The notes under the pieces are model-generated. The model saw only the letters and a program-made list of their open reading frames with translations. It made no database searches and had not been told where the DNA came from. This document shows positions 9,866-19,079 of a stretch of DNA of 64,000 nt, piece after piece. The DNA lies in contig NZ_CP129019.1 of NCBI RefSeq assembly GCF_020524355.2, positions 806,001-870,000 on the forward strand, given 5' to 3'. Each line of letters opens with the position of its first letter. Position 1 is the first letter of the stretch. Source of the stretch: Mesobacillus subterraneus (GTDB taxonomy: Bacteria; Bacillota; Bacilli; Bacillales; Cytobacillaceae). A program made the translations under genes and the position numbers.

Positions 9866-10639
9866 ATGAATATCTACGTTCTAATGAAAAGGACATTCGA
9901 TACAGAAGAAAAAATCACGATTGCAAACGGCAAGATCAATGAAGATGGCGCTGAATTCATCATCAATCCTTACGATGAATATGCAATTGAGGAAGCAATC
10001 CAGGTAAGAGACGCTCAGGGCGGCGAAGTTACTGTCGTTTCTGTAGGCAATGAAGAAACTGAAAAGCAGCTGCGCACGGCTTTAGCTATGGGAGCAGACA
10101 AAGCTGTATTGATCAATATCGAGGATGACTTTGAAGACGGCGACCAGTTCACAACTGCAAAAATCCTTGCTGAATACCTTAAGGATAAGGAAGCTGATCT
10201 CATCCTTGGCGGAAATGTCGCAATCGATGGCGGATCAGGCCAGGTAGGCCCTCGTGTGGCTGAACAGTTGGGAATGCCTTATGTAACAACAATTACTAAA
10301 CTAGAAATCAATGGAACGACTGCTACTATTACTAGGGACGTAGAAGGGGATTCAGAAGTCATTGAGACAAGCCTTCCTGTCCTTGTAACTGCACAGCAAG
10401 GCCTGAATGAGCCTCGCTATCCATCTCTTCCGGGAATCATGAAAGCAAAGAAAAAGCCTCTTGATGAGCTTGAGCTTGATGATCTTGATCTGGATGAGGA
10501 CGATGTAGAAGCTAAGACAAAGACAATTGAAATTTATCTTCCTCCGCAAAAAGAGGCAGGAAAAGTCCTTCAAGGTGAACTTGCCGATCAGGTTAAGGAA
10601 CTTGTCAACCTGCTTCACACTGAAGCAAAAGTCGTTTAA
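9866..10639 (+). CDS. etfB: Electron transfer flavoprotein beta subunit
   Basis: 257-residue EtfB, which with EtfA forms the FAD/AMP-binding heterodimer that takes electrons from acyl-CoA dehydrogenases to the respiratory chain. The N-terminus (MNIYVLMKRTFDTEEKI) and the conserved GGNVAIDGGSGQVGPRVAE and QQGLNEPRYPSLPGIMKAKKKP blocks are typical. The latter contains the EtfB signature and recognition-loop region. The ATG at 9866 follows AGGAGGGG; an upstream in-frame start at 9839 lacks this. etfA follows after 39 bases. Confidence 0.95.
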   Translation: MNIYVLMKRTFDTEEKITIANGKINEDGAEFIINPYDEYAIEEAIQVRDAQGGEVTVVSVGNEETEKQLRTALAMGADKAVLINIEDDFEDGDQFTTAKILAEYLKDKEADLILGGNVAIDGGSGQVGPRVAEQLGMPYVTTITKLEINGTTATITRDVEGDSEVIETSLPVLVTAQQGLNEPRYPSLPGIMKAKKKPLDELELDDLDLDEDDVEAKTKTIEIYLPPQKEAGKVLQGELADQVKELVNLLHTEAKVV

Positions 10640-10678
10640 GACATACAGGAAGAATAAATAAGCAGGAGGTAAAAACAA

Positions 10679-11656
10679 ATGGCGAGAAAAGTATTAGTAT
10701 TGGGAGAAGCACGTGACGGACAACTAAGAAACGTTTCTTTCGAAGCGATTGCAGCTGCAAAAACAGTTGCTGAGGGCGGAGAAGTAGTTGGAGTATTGAT
10801 TGGTGAGTCTGTAAATTCATTAGGAAACGACCTATATCAGTATGGTGCCGATAAAGTTGTGGCAGTAGAAGAAGCCAAGCTTGCACAATATACACCAGAT
10901 GGCTTTTCACAAGCATTAATGGCTGTAATCGAACAGGAAAATCCAGAAGGTATCATTTTTGACCATACTTCACTTGGAAAGGACCTTGCTCCTAAAATCG
11001 CAAGCAAATTGAGTTCAGGTTTGATTTCAGATGCAGTAGCAGTTGAAGAAGCAGGCGGAAATCTTGTTTTCACTCGTCCAATCTATTCTGGTAAAGCCTT
11101 CGAAAAGAAGATTGTTACCGATGGACTAGTGTTTGCGACGATTCGTCCGAACAATATCGCTCCACTTGAAAAGGATGCAGGGAAATCTGGAGAAGTATCA
11201 ACTGTTTCAGCTGATATTAAAGATTTAAGAACGATCATTAAGGATGTTGTCCGTAAAGCAACTGAAGGTGTAGACCTTTCCGAAGCCAAAGTTGTTGTAG
11301 CAGGCGGGCGCGGTGTAAAGAGCGAAGACGGCTTTGAGCCGCTCAAGGAACTTGCCGACGTTCTTGGCGGAGCAGTAGGAGCTTCACGTGGTGCATGTGA
11401 CGCTGACTACTGTGACTATTCATTGCAAATCGGCCAGACAGGTAAAGTCGTAACTCCAGACCTGTATATCGCTGCCGGTATCTCAGGAGCAATCCAGCAC
11501 CTTGCAGGCATGTCCAACTCCAAGGTAATCGTAGCGATTAACAAAGATCCAGAAGCGAATATCTTTAAAGTCGCAGACTACGGTATCGTTGGCGATTTAT
11601 TCGAAGTTATTCCAATGCTTACTGAAGAATTCAAGAAGCTTAAGGTCAATGCTTAA
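10679..11656 (+). CDS. etfA: Electron transfer flavoprotein alpha subunit
   Basis: 325-residue EtfA with an N-terminal domain ([17 protein letters not shown]) and the C-terminal FAD-binding domain, including [48 protein letters not shown] and [22 protein letters not shown]. It carries the FAD of the EtfAB complex. The ATG follows AGCAGGAGGT. It is the last gene of the beta-oxidation cluster and is closed by a clear terminator. Confidence 0.96.
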   Translation: MARKVLVLGEARDGQLRNVSFEAIAAAKTVAEGGEVVGVLIGESVNSLGNDLYQYGADKVVAVEEAKLAQYTPDGFSQALMAVIEQENPEGIIFDHTSLGKDLAPKIASKLSSGLISDAVAVEEAGGNLVFTRPIYSGKAFEKKIVTDGLVFATIRPNNIAPLEKDAGKSGEVSTVSADIKDLRTIIKDVVRKATEGVDLSEAKVVVAGGRGVKSEDGFEPLKELADVLGGAVGASRGACDADYCDYSLQIGQTGKVVTPDLYIAAGISGAIQHLAGMSNSKVIVAINKDPEANIFKVADYGIVGDLFEVIPMLTEEFKKLKVNA

Positions 11657-11669
11657 TAATTAAGCTCAA

Positions 11670-11700
11670 GAAACGGACGTCACTCACGTCCGTTTTCTTT
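11670..11700 (+). terminator. Rho-independent terminator after etfA
   Basis: Stem AAACGGACG / CGTCCGTTT with a 7-base loop and a following TTTTCTTT. Confidence 0.9.
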
Positions 11701-11832
11701 GTCTGTTAACACAATTTACTGGAATATTCACATGTGATAAGGGTAAATTACAACAAGAGCAGATAAATAGCGTCAACTGGTAAACGATGATATACTGACG
11801 TTAGTATTCAGATTTTTTTAGGAGGCATTTAA

Positions 11833-12147
11833 ATGGCTATTACACATGCTACTGACGCAACTTTTGCTAACGAAACAGGATCAGGCCTAGTGCTTGTTGA
11901 TTTTTGGGCACCTTGGTGCGGACCTTGTAAGATGATCGCTCCTGTTCTTGAAGAACTAGATTCAGAAATGGGCGACAAAGTGAAAATCGTAAAGCTTGAT
12001 GTTGACGACAATCAGCAAACTGCTGCACAATACGGCATCATGAGCATCCCAACGCTACTTGTCCTTAAAGATGGTCAACCAGTTGACAAGGTAGTAGGTT
12101 TCCAACCAAAAGAAGCACTTGCAGGCCGCTTGGAGCAACATATCTAA
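11833..12147 (+). CDS. trxA: Thioredoxin
   Basis: 104-residue cytoplasmic thioredoxin with the redox-active WCGPC at residues 28-32 and the conserved cis-proline region [13 protein letters not shown]. It reduces protein disulfides and is itself recycled by thioredoxin reductase. The ATG follows AGGAGGCA. It is a monocistronic unit bounded by terminators on both sides. In B. subtilis uvrC follows directly; here a 9-kb accessory block separates them. Confidence 0.97.
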   Translation: MAITHATDATFANETGSGLVLVDFWAPWCGPCKMIAPVLEELDSEMGDKVKIVKLDVDDNQQTAAQYGIMSIPTLLVLKDGQPVDKVVGFQPKEALAGRLEQHI

Positions 12148-12160
12148 TATTGAATGTAAG

Positions 12161-12193
12161 AATCCCGCCTTCTTTGAAAGGCGGGATTTTTTG
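12161..12193 (+). terminator. Rho-independent terminator after trxA
   Basis: Stem AATCCCGCCTT / AAGGCGGGATT with a small loop and a T run. Confidence 0.92.
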
Positions 12194-12247
12194 TGTTAAG
12201 GAAAATATAAAATTATTTAAGTGTGTATAACTACATGTAGTTTTTTA

Positions 12248-12528
12248 ATCCAGCTCCAACGCCTAGCCCCTCGAGGCTCGAGTCGCTTGTCTGGCTGCGG
12301 CTCCTAACTCCTCGAGACGCTTGTCTAGTGTCGCCTCCTAGAAACTCCAAAACTTCAACTCCGCTGGCAGAAGCAAAAAGCGCTTCTTTGTCGGAGTCTC
12401 CAGTTTCTGCGTTTCTGGACAGTCGGCTATACATTCCGATTTCGGTCCTGCCAATGAAGTCAAAGAACGACTTCACTGTCAGGCCCTCCAGCGCTTGCCG
12501 GTGCTGAACGAGGCGCTTGCGCTTTTTG
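12248..12528 (+). repeat. Dispersed structured repeat, copy 2
   Basis: About 280-bp copy of the repeat seen at 2953, 30250 and 37423. Like copy 3 it has an extra partial duplication near the left end (CCTCGAG...CGCTTGTCT appears twice), which explains its greater length. The minus-strand ORF starts at GTG 12476..12474, 7 bases from GGAGGG, and stays open past the repeat's left edge to 12231. The rest of the 12194-12736 gap is AT-rich sequence with no gene that I can support. Confidence 0.88.
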
Positions 12529-12736
12529 TTCGTGTAATTGAAAAGAGAACTGAAATAAAAACATATTACAATACAATTTTTGATAGCTATTCCAAACCTG
12601 TTTCGGATAATTAAGAGTGTTCTAATCACCCCTAAAAGCCTTCCAATCACAGACTATTAAAGTTTTTGAATGGGTTCAGTCAATAAGAGGAAAAATAACT
12701 TTTCACAAGTTTGTCAAAGTTTTATTGTAAAGTTCG

Positions 12737-12793
12737 TTGACAGTGATAATCATTCTCGACTATAATAACAACTGTCAATGAAAATCATTATCA
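12737..12793 (+). promoter_or_regulatory. Promoter with two Fur boxes
   Basis: TTGACA at 12737-12742, an 18-bp spacer and TATAAT at 12761-12766. A Fur box (TGATAATCATTCTCG, 12744-12758; 12 of 14 positions of the 7-1-7 consensus TGATAATnATTATCA) fills the spacer. A second (TGAAAATCATTATCA, 12779-12793; 13 of 14) lies just downstream of the start site. Iron-replete Fur is expected to block this promoter, so the lipoprotein gene 38 bases downstream should be induced by iron limitation. Confidence 0.88.
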
Positions 12794-12831
12794 ATTAAAA
12801 AAGAATCATATTACATAGGGGGATTACAAAC

Positions 12832-14055
12832 ATGAACAAGAAGAAGCAACTGAAAGTAATTTTTGCAAGTTTTTTGATGGCAAGCACAGTTTTAGCAGCA
12901 TGCGGAGGAGATGATTCTGCAGAGAAGCCAGAGGAGAACAAGCAGGCAGAAACAGATGGAAAGACTGAAGAAAATAAGGAAAATACTGAAGAAACGAAAG
13001 AAGTCAATGTAGAAGATACTGATGCAGCAAAACAAGCTGCTGCTTATTCCGATATGATGTCTGAACTTGTAAAAGCAAAAGAAGGCCAGGAAGTTAATTG
13101 GGATACTGCCCAACAAAAATATGAAGCTGGTCTTCAAAAGGATATTGCCGAACTTAATCCTGAATTCGACCAGGCGATCCAGGCTGCACTAACTGCTGGA
13201 AAAAGCGGAGAAATGGAACCGATTATCGCTGTACAATTAATCGATAAGACAACTCAATCTTATTTCTATCAAAATCAAAAGGCACTTCAAAAGGAAGCAG
13301 TTGCTGCTTTGACTGATGATAAAAAGGAAGATGCTAATCTTGCATTCGCACAAATCAAGCACCTGGCAGAAAAGGTTTTCATTCCAACAGCTGAAAAGCG
13401 TGATAAGTACTACGAGTTAAGCGGAGATTCAAGTCTTGTTGAGAATATCAACTCAGGTTTATCAGCACAGGAAGAAGCACTGAACTCAGGAAACGCTGAA
13501 GACTTCCAGGTTTACCTTCAGGTAACTGATAAGTCCATCTACAGAAGCTACTATTTAGCTGCAAAATCCTATGCTGAGAAAATTGAAGCAGGAGTAAAGG
13601 AAGGAAAAGATGCCAAGGAACTATCCATTATGCAAGCTGAGGCATGGGGCTTCTATCAAGCGATTAAAGGATCACTTGGCGGTGGAGATGAAGCAGCAGC
13701 AGCGCAGTTAGATAAGCTTTTCACACTTAATACAACTGATCCGGCTACAATTAAAGCAGCTGAAACAAATGCATTATTCGCAAAAACAATTGCTGGTAAA
13801 ATCAAAGGTTACTACGAGAAGTCACCGAACCTGCTTGCAGAAGGTAATGAAGTAGAAGCAAAAGTAGGTGCAATGGAAGGGAATATGTTCTTGAAAATGC
13901 TTCAAGGACAGATGACTGAAAAATTAGGTGAAGAAAAAACACAAGCTGTCTTTGCAGATGCAGAGGCATGGTATAATGCCATTGCGGAAAATAAGCCTGA
14001 AGATGCAAAAGCAAAAGGTGAAGCAGTTATAAATGCAGTAAATGGTTTGCTTTAA
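12832..14055 (+). CDS. Fur-regulated exported helical lipoprotein
   Basis: 407-residue lipoprotein with a lysine-rich signal peptide, lipobox LAAC (residues 21-24), then an acidic E/K/N-rich linker to about residue 62. The rest is alanine-rich and apparently all helical. It shows an internal duplication: QLIDKTTQSYFYQ in the first half resembles QVTDKSIYRSYYL in the second. The KYEAGL...LNPEFDQAI segment also resembles part of the exported protein at 18292. I do not recognise a named family; it has no obvious imelysin HxxE motif. Fur boxes and the nearby FTR1 permease suggest an iron-binding or iron-presenting role on the outer face of the membrane (inference). Confidence 0.8.
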   Translation: MNKKKQLKVIFASFLMASTVLAACGGDDSAEKPEENKQAETDGKTEENKENTEETKEVNVEDTDAAKQAAAYSDMMSELVKAKEGQEVNWDTAQQKYEAGLQKDIAELNPEFDQAIQAALTAGKSGEMEPIIAVQLIDKTTQSYFYQNQKALQKEAVAALTDDKKEDANLAFAQIKHLAEKVFIPTAEKRDKYYELSGDSSLVENINSGLSAQEEALNSGNAEDFQVYLQVTDKSIYRSYYLAAKSYAEKIEAGVKEGKDAKELSIMQAEAWGFYQAIKGSLGGGDEAAAAQLDKLFTLNTTDPATIKAAETNALFAKTIAGKIKGYYEKSPNLLAEGNEVEAKVGAMEGNMFLKMLQGQMTEKLGEEKTQAVFADAEAWYNAIAENKPEDAKAKGEAVINAVNGLL

Positions 14056-14062
14056 TAATGGA

Positions 14063-14095
14063 GAGCCGCAGCGATGCGGCTCTGTTTTTACTTTT
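14063..14095 (+). terminator. Rho-independent terminator after the lipoprotein gene
   Basis: Perfect 8-bp stem GAGCCGCA / TGCGGCTC with loop GCGA, then TGTTTTTACTTTT. It separates the Fur-controlled lipoprotein from the following glycan cluster. Confidence 0.9.
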
Positions 14096-14146
14096 AGAAG
14101 TAAATACTATGGTAAAATTGGCTTGTGCTAAGGAAGAGGTGTAATC

Positions 14147-15098
14147 GTGAAAATATTGATCACTGGGGGAGCGGGTTTTATCGGAAGCCATTTTGCACTC
14201 AAAATGCTCAAGGAGCAGCATGAGGTGGCGATCATCGATAATTTGCATCCCTATTATTCTGTTGAGAGAAAAAGGCAGCATCTTGGAGTAATTAAAGAAG
14301 CAGGAGATTATCTATTCTACTCAACAGATCTTCTCAACCGCGATGATACCATCAACATTATCAAAAAAATCTCTCCTGATGCGATTGTGCACCTCGCTGC
14401 ATTGCCCGGTGTTGCATATTCAATCCTACGTCCCCTCGAATACATAGATTATGATGTAAAGGCAACCGTTAACGTACTCGAAGGAGCGGGGCAGGCAGGT
14501 GTGAAGCAAGTCATTTTTGCTTCTTCATCATCAGTGTATGGAATGATGGAAAATACACCATTTAAAGAGGAAATGGCTGATGGCAAGCCTATTTCTCCTT
14601 ACGCTGCTTCAAAATATGCAGCTGAATCTTTTTTGTCATGTTTATGGCCATCTTTATGGCATGCATGTCAAAATCCTCCGGTTCTTTACCGTATATGGGC
14701 CGTGGGGAAGACCTGATATGGCGATTGCCAATTTTATAAAAAAATTAAAGAACAGGGAAGAGGTTACAATTTTCGGCCAGGGTGGCACCAGGGATTATAC
14801 ATATGTGAGCGACATTGTGAATGGCATTGGCCTTGCATTGCAAAATTTGCAGCAGAGCGCAATTATAAATATCGGGTCTGGCAGGCCGGTATCGATGGAT
14901 CAGCTATTGGGCGAGCTCAAGCTCTACTATCCTGATATGAGGATTAGACGGGAAGTCGATCGTGCCGGAGACGTGGATAGGACATGGGCAGATATATCAC
15001 TGGCACGTGAATTGCTTGGCTATGAACCCGAGGTGGATTTTAAAACCGGAATCTCAAAAACGGTGGCATGGGCTGAGCAGTATGAAGACTACCTTTAA
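14147..15098 (+). CDS. NAD-dependent sugar epimerase (frameshifted)
   Basis: Extended short-chain dehydrogenase, 316 residues after correction. The Rossmann motif TGGAGFIG is at residues 6-13, the catalytic YAASK at about 152-156, and FTVYGPWGRPDMA at about residue 183. The latter is characteristic of the UDP-glucuronate 4-epimerase (CapI-like) branch, so a nucleotide-sugar 4-epimerase making a precursor for surface glycan is likely; the exact sugar is not readable. The GTG at 14147 follows GGAAGAGGTG. The frame breaks at the T run 14629-14634, six T's where five are needed to read AESFCHVYG. It overlaps the next gene by 17 bases. Confidence 0.82.
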
Positions 15099-16002
15099 AA
15101 AACTAATCGCAATTCTGCTGATTACATTATTTTTGATTATGACGTTTTTATATCTTGATGCAGGCAGGCTCCTCGCCGAAATAAAAGCCATCGCAACTAG
15201 TCCTGGAGTGCTATTGTTTATTTTTAGCAGTTATTCCCTCGCTTTTTTGGCAAGAGGATTTGCCTGGAAGCTCTATTTGGGCAACAGAGTACGACTTACA
15301 ACCTGCATGTACGGACTGTTTTATAGCTTGCTGCTGAATCATCTCCTGCCCGTCAAAGCGGGGGATTTTGCGCGGATAGGTGTGATGAAAGCAAGGGAGC
15401 CTGGTATTACCGGGCATGAAGCATTTAATTCAGTAATTGTACTTAGGATAATGGATACGGCAATCCTCTTTGCTATGGCAGCGGCTGGACTCGCTTTTCT
15501 TGAGCTGCCTTTGAATGGCTCGGTGCTTGAATGGCTCGGTGTAATTGGATTTGTAATCATTATCATTGTTTACTTTAAATTCCGCTCTTTTTTTGACAGA
15601 CAGCTTTCTATAATGAAAACTGCTTTCTCCGGTTGGCGGGGAATTTGGATTATTGGGTTGACACTCTTTAGCTGGATGCTTGAAGCTGCAGTGATCTATG
15701 GGGTTGTATGGAGTGGGGGGAACATGATCAGCTTTGTACAGGCTATCTGGGTAAACAGTATCACTGTTGCGGGGCAGATTTTTCAGATTACACCTGGTGG
15801 AATTGCCAGTTATGAGGCCACAATGGTTTTCGCATTGGGAGCTAACGGGATAGCCGCAGAAAACGCATATACAGCTGCGGTGATTACGCATGGACTTAAA
15901 TATTTATTTTCATTCATCGTTGGAGGGATTGCCTTGGCTGCTCATCCTGTGTCGACGAATTTATTAAAAAAATGGACTAGAGAAAGGGGCAACGAATCAT
16001 GA
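15082..16002 (+). CDS. UPF0104/LPG-synthase-like membrane protein
   Basis: About 306 residues with seven or eight hydrophobic segments spread over the whole length. The pattern matches the lysylphosphatidylglycerol synthase transmembrane region/UPF0104 group (AglD-like): LLNHLLPVKAGDFARIGVM early, and QITPGGIASYEATMVFALG late. Such proteins are often found beside polyprenol-phosphate glycosyltransferases, with a suggested role in lipid or glycolipid translocation. That role is inference here. The start at 15082 lies inside the end of the epimerase gene, and its stop overlaps the next ATG (ATGA), so translation is coupled. Confidence 0.75.
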   Translation: MKTTFKKLIAILLITLFLIMTFLYLDAGRLLAEIKAIATSPGVLLFIFSSYSLAFLARGFAWKLYLGNRVRLTTCMYGLFYSLLLNHLLPVKAGDFARIGVMKAREPGITGHEAFNSVIVLRIMDTAILFAMAAAGLAFLELPLNGSVLEWLGVIGFVIIIIVYFKFRSFFDRQLSIMKTAFSGWRGIWIIGLTLFSWMLEAAVIYGVVWSGGNMISFVQAIWVNSITVAGQIFQITPGGIASYEATMVFALGANGIAAENAYTAAVITHGLKYLFSFIVGGIALAAHPVSTNLLKKWTRERGNES

Positions 16003-17465
16003 AAAGTGCTTCAAAGTTTGAAAAGTTCGCGACCCGAAGCTGGAATTTACTTAATGAAGGGAAGCCTTTCACGCCAATTTTTACAGTTGGCACCATGGTA
16101 TTATTTCATCTCGGAGAAATAGGCAATACAGCAGGGATCACAGAGTTTTTACTCGCGCTCTTGACTGTACTACCGTTATTCATTCTTTATTTTGTTTATG
16201 ATTTTCCACTATTTTTGAGAAACTATTTGTGGATACCATTTGTCGTTTTTATTATTGTTTGGCCTGAACTTAATATTAATCTGCTGCTTTTCGCTGCTGG
16301 ATTGTACTTCTTCTTTACAGTTTTTTTCTGGGGAACGTTTTATTATCACCTTAGGATCGGTACTTCCTGGCTGAACTTCACGAGATTTTGGAAGCTGGTT
16401 TTGAAAAATAGTGACTCCACCAGCGGAAATGCCCAGGAGCAGCTTCCAAAAGTATTCCTGCTGCTCTCTGTTTGGGAACTTTCATTCACTTCATTAGCAG
16501 GTGCTGCAAGTGTTCCACTGCTTGAAATTGTCTTGTTTTATGGCTTTGTACTCGTTTTTGCGTTCATTCTTCACAGATATTTATTTGACTGGAAGCCCAA
16601 GGCGTATGAGAGCTATACGAAGGAGGATGGGCTGGAAGTACCAAAGAATGGCCTGTCAGATAAGGTCATTGTCATCGTCATCGATGGAATGCGCAAAGAA
16701 CGCTTTTACGAAGCCAATACACCGTTTCTCGATCAGTTAAAAGAAAATGGTACGGAATACATGAATATGGAAACATTGTATCCTGCAAGAACCGTGGTTT
16801 GTTTTAGTTCAATGTTCACAGGAACCTATCCATTTGAGCATGGCATTAAATCAAATATGGTCTATAAGCTCGGGGTCAATACAGAAACCATTTTCGACTC
16901 GCTTCGCAAGGTGGGTAAAAGAGGGAGACTTCTTGGCATTGCGCACCTCGTTGATGCGATGGGCAGCGATGTCGAGACAGTTACTGCTGTCATGCATAAG
17001 GATAAGGCAGACACAAACATGCTTGCTAGAGCCCGGAAAATCATGGACGAACAGGATCCGGATTTATTCATTGTCCAGATGATCGGTACAGATCAAGTTG
17101 GTCATAGCCGAGGCGTCCTTTATGATGACTATATTGAAAAAATTGAAGAAGCTGACGCTCTGATTAAAGACTTTGTCCAATGGCTTGAAGCAGAAGGGAA
17201 AATGGAGAACACGACACTTGTAGTCTGTGCAGACCACGGACAGGCTGATGGAATCGGCGGGCACGGACACCTGGATGAAGGAGAACGGTTTGTTCCATTT
17301 TTTATGCATGGTCCGCATATTGTCAGGGGGAAGAAAGTCCAGGAAAAACATAGTCTGGTATCCCTGGCTCCCACAATTTCCTATCTTATGGGTGCACCAT
17401 ATCCATCAAGCAGCAGAGGAAAAGTTTTAATGGATGCAATAAAAGCAGAGAAGGATGAGAGTTGA
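15999..17465 (+). CDS. Membrane-anchored type I phosphodiesterase/phosphatase-like protein
   Basis: 488 residues. The first 200 hold about five or six hydrophobic segments. The C-terminal 270 form an alkaline-phosphatase-superfamily domain of the nucleotide pyrophosphatase/phosphodiesterase type: metal-binding VIDGMRK (about 228), nucleophile region PARTVVCFSSMF (threonine near 262), GTDQVGHSRG (about 363) and ADHGQADGIGGHGH (about 410). These supply the expected Asp/His metal ligands. The substrate could be a phosphodiester or phosphomonoester in a lipid-linked glycan; this is inference. The start overlaps the upstream stop by 4 bases and its own stop lies inside the next gene. Confidence 0.8.
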   Translation: MKSASKFEKFATRSWNLLNEGKPFTPIFTVGTMVLFHLGEIGNTAGITEFLLALLTVLPLFILYFVYDFPLFLRNYLWIPFVVFIIVWPELNINLLLFAAGLYFFFTVFFWGTFYYHLRIGTSWLNFTRFWKLVLKNSDSTSGNAQEQLPKVFLLLSVWELSFTSLAGAASVPLLEIVLFYGFVLVFAFILHRYLFDWKPKAYESYTKEDGLEVPKNGLSDKVIVIVIDGMRKERFYEANTPFLDQLKENGTEYMNMETLYPARTVVCFSSMFTGTYPFEHGIKSNMVYKLGVNTETIFDSLRKVGKRGRLLGIAHLVDAMGSDVETVTAVMHKDKADTNMLARARKIMDEQDPDLFIVQMIGTDQVGHSRGVLYDDYIEKIEEADALIKDFVQWLEAEGKMENTTLVVCADHGQADGIGGHGHLDEGERFVPFFMHGPHIVRGKKVQEKHSLVSLAPTISYLMGAPYPSSSRGKVLMDAIKAEKDES

Positions 17466-18240
17466 ATTGAGTAAAGTTATCGTATTTTTGCCGGCTTTCA
17501 ACGAAGAAGAATCAATTGGTGAAGTCATCGGAAAAATCCCACGCAGTTTTGCCGGTGCTGATCTTGTGGAAGTATTAGTGATTGATGATGGCTCAACTGA
17601 CGGAACTGTCTCAGAGGCAAAAAAAGCAGGTGCTGACCATATCATAAGCTTTGAAAGTAACCGCGGCCTCGGAGCCGCGGTAAGAAAAGGAATTGAGGAA
17701 TGTTTTCGCATGGGAGCCGATGTCGGTGTAATGATTGATGCTGATGGTGAATATCCCGCATGGCAAATTCCAGACATTGTTAAGCCGATACTGAATGGCG
17801 AAACCGATTATACAATGGGTTCCCGCTTTATGGGCACAATAAAAGGAATGAAATTTCATCGCAGGATGGGGAACTATTTTTTCACATTCCTGCAAACATT
17901 GTTGTTGAGAAAGTGGCTGTTTGACGGCCAATCCGGGATGAGGGCTTTTTCACGAAAAGTGCTTGAGCATGCTGAGATCATCCATGATTACAACTATGCG
18001 CAGGTCTTGACGCTCAATCTCGTCAGAAAAGGATTCAGGGTGCTAGAAGTACCAATTAAATACAGGGTCAGGACAACTGGAACATCGTTCATTTCATTCA
18101 AGAAATATATGACGAATGTTGTACCGGCTGTGATCCGCGAAATGGCGAGACCGGTCTCCAGGGTTGGTGGCGAAAGTCAATCCCAATCTAAAAACAGTAG
18201 AAATAGTGACAAAAAAGTGACGGTTATCAAATATGATTGA
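17455..18240 (+). CDS. Family 2 glycosyltransferase, polyprenol-phosphate sugar synthase type
   Basis: 261-residue GT2 enzyme of the DPM1/polyprenyl-phosphate glycosyltransferase group. It has an N-terminal nucleotide-binding fold (VFLPAFNEEESIGEV, VIDDGSTDGT), the metal-binding DADGEYP (about residues 95-101), GSRFMG, the QSGMRAF acceptor motif and PIKYRVRTTGTS. It lacks the C-terminal membrane pair found in some relatives and ends in a Ser/Asn/Lys-rich tail. It likely charges a polyprenyl phosphate with a sugar on the cytoplasmic face. The GT-C-like protein at 20100 would be a logical user. Its stop codon overlaps the -35 of the second Fur promoter. Confidence 0.85.
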   Translation: MRVELSKVIVFLPAFNEEESIGEVIGKIPRSFAGADLVEVLVIDDGSTDGTVSEAKKAGADHIISFESNRGLGAAVRKGIEECFRMGADVGVMIDADGEYPAWQIPDIVKPILNGETDYTMGSRFMGTIKGMKFHRRMGNYFFTFLQTLLLRKWLFDGQSGMRAFSRKVLEHAEIIHDYNYAQVLTLNLVRKGFRVLEVPIKYRVRTTGTSFISFKKYMTNVVPAVIREMARPVSRVGGESQSQSKNSRNSDKKVTVIKYD

Positions 18241-18265
18241 CATTCATAATGATAATCATTATCAT
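18237..18265 (+). promoter_or_regulatory. Fur-box promoter of the FTR1 operon
   Basis: TTGACA at 18237-18242, 17-bp spacer, TATCAT at 18260-18265. A perfect 7-1-7 Fur box, TGATAATCATTATCA at 18250-18264, overlaps the spacer and the -10. Further ATTATCATT repeats extend it to about 18270. The -35 begins in the last codon of the upstream glycosyltransferase gene. Confidence 0.92.
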
Positions 18266-18291
18266 TATCATTGTAGGAGGGAAACAGCAAA

Positions 18292-19041
18292 ATGAAAAAA
18301 GCTATATTTTTTTGTTTTTCATTGATATTGATTCTCATTAACAGCATTCCAATGACTGCCAATGCTTATTCATATGGTGATCCAAATGAAGAAAAAGTGG
18401 CGGAAGTCCATAAGGAAATGGTTTTGAAACTGGATGAGGACCCTCCAAACTTCTCGGCGGCAACATCCCTGTTTGAAACGGTTAAAGAAGAAATCGATAT
18501 GCATATGGGAACAGAGCCAGGGGAAGTTATCATGAAAAGTTTGGCAGAAGAAGATAAAGAAGCAACAATTGAGAATATGGAAAAACTCCTCGTCTTGAAT
18601 GTTGCAAGAAGGCTTGAAAGTATTGAAAAGAGTTTTGATCAATTTGATACATCAAAGAAGCTGCTGGCAAAAGGTTATGCTACATATCAGGCGCTTTCCT
18701 CAAAGGTAGAGGCAAGTAATCCTGAAGCCGATAAAGAAATAAAAGCTGACTTTGATGCTGCACTGGAAGCACTAGGGAACCCCGGACTATTTGGAGTCGG
18801 GAAGAAACCTTCTGACATAAAGATTTTTAAAGAGAAGAAAGAAGAAATCCTGAAAGCATTGCAAGATGAATTCGATCTTCCTAACCTGGAAGTAGGCCAT
18901 TTTACAGATACAGAGGAACAAGAGGGCACCGGGAAAAAGGACTGGACGGATCGTTCGAATATCCGCAACTGGATCCCTTTGATCCTGATTGTCGCGGTCA
19001 TTGGTGCACTTGTCTTTATTGGTATTAAGAGAAGAAAATAA
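18292..19041 (+). CDS. Exported, membrane-anchored helical protein of the FTR1 operon
   Basis: 249 residues with a signal peptide (likely cut after ANA, residue 25), an extracytoplasmic helical region, and a C-terminal membrane anchor (about 224-244) followed by KRRK. The region YATYQALSSKVEASNPEADKEI (about 125-148) resembles the helical ectodomain found at the N-terminus of some FTR1 permeases, and part of the lipoprotein at 12832. It is the first gene after the perfect Fur box, 38 bases before the permease start. Likely role: delivering or oxidising iron at the outer face for the permease (inference). The start follows TAGGAGGGAAA. Confidence 0.78.
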   Translation: MKKAIFFCFSLILILINSIPMTANAYSYGDPNEEKVAEVHKEMVLKLDEDPPNFSAATSLFETVKEEIDMHMGTEPGEVIMKSLAEEDKEATIENMEKLLVLNVARRLESIEKSFDQFDTSKKLLAKGYATYQALSSKVEASNPEADKEIKADFDAALEALGNPGLFGVGKKPSDIKIFKEKKEEILKALQDEFDLPNLEVGHFTDTEEQEGTGKKDWTDRSNIRNWIPLILIVAVIGALVFIGIKRRK

Positions 19042-19079
19042 TAAATTTTGATGACACCTTGGAGAGGGGAGAATCAGCA

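Noticed and set aside
12231..12650. 139-codon minus-strand gene
   Set aside because: The first 58 codons lie in AT-rich non-repeat DNA without a start signal. Only the part from the GTG at 12476, inside the repeat, has a Shine-Dalgarno and similarity to other copies.
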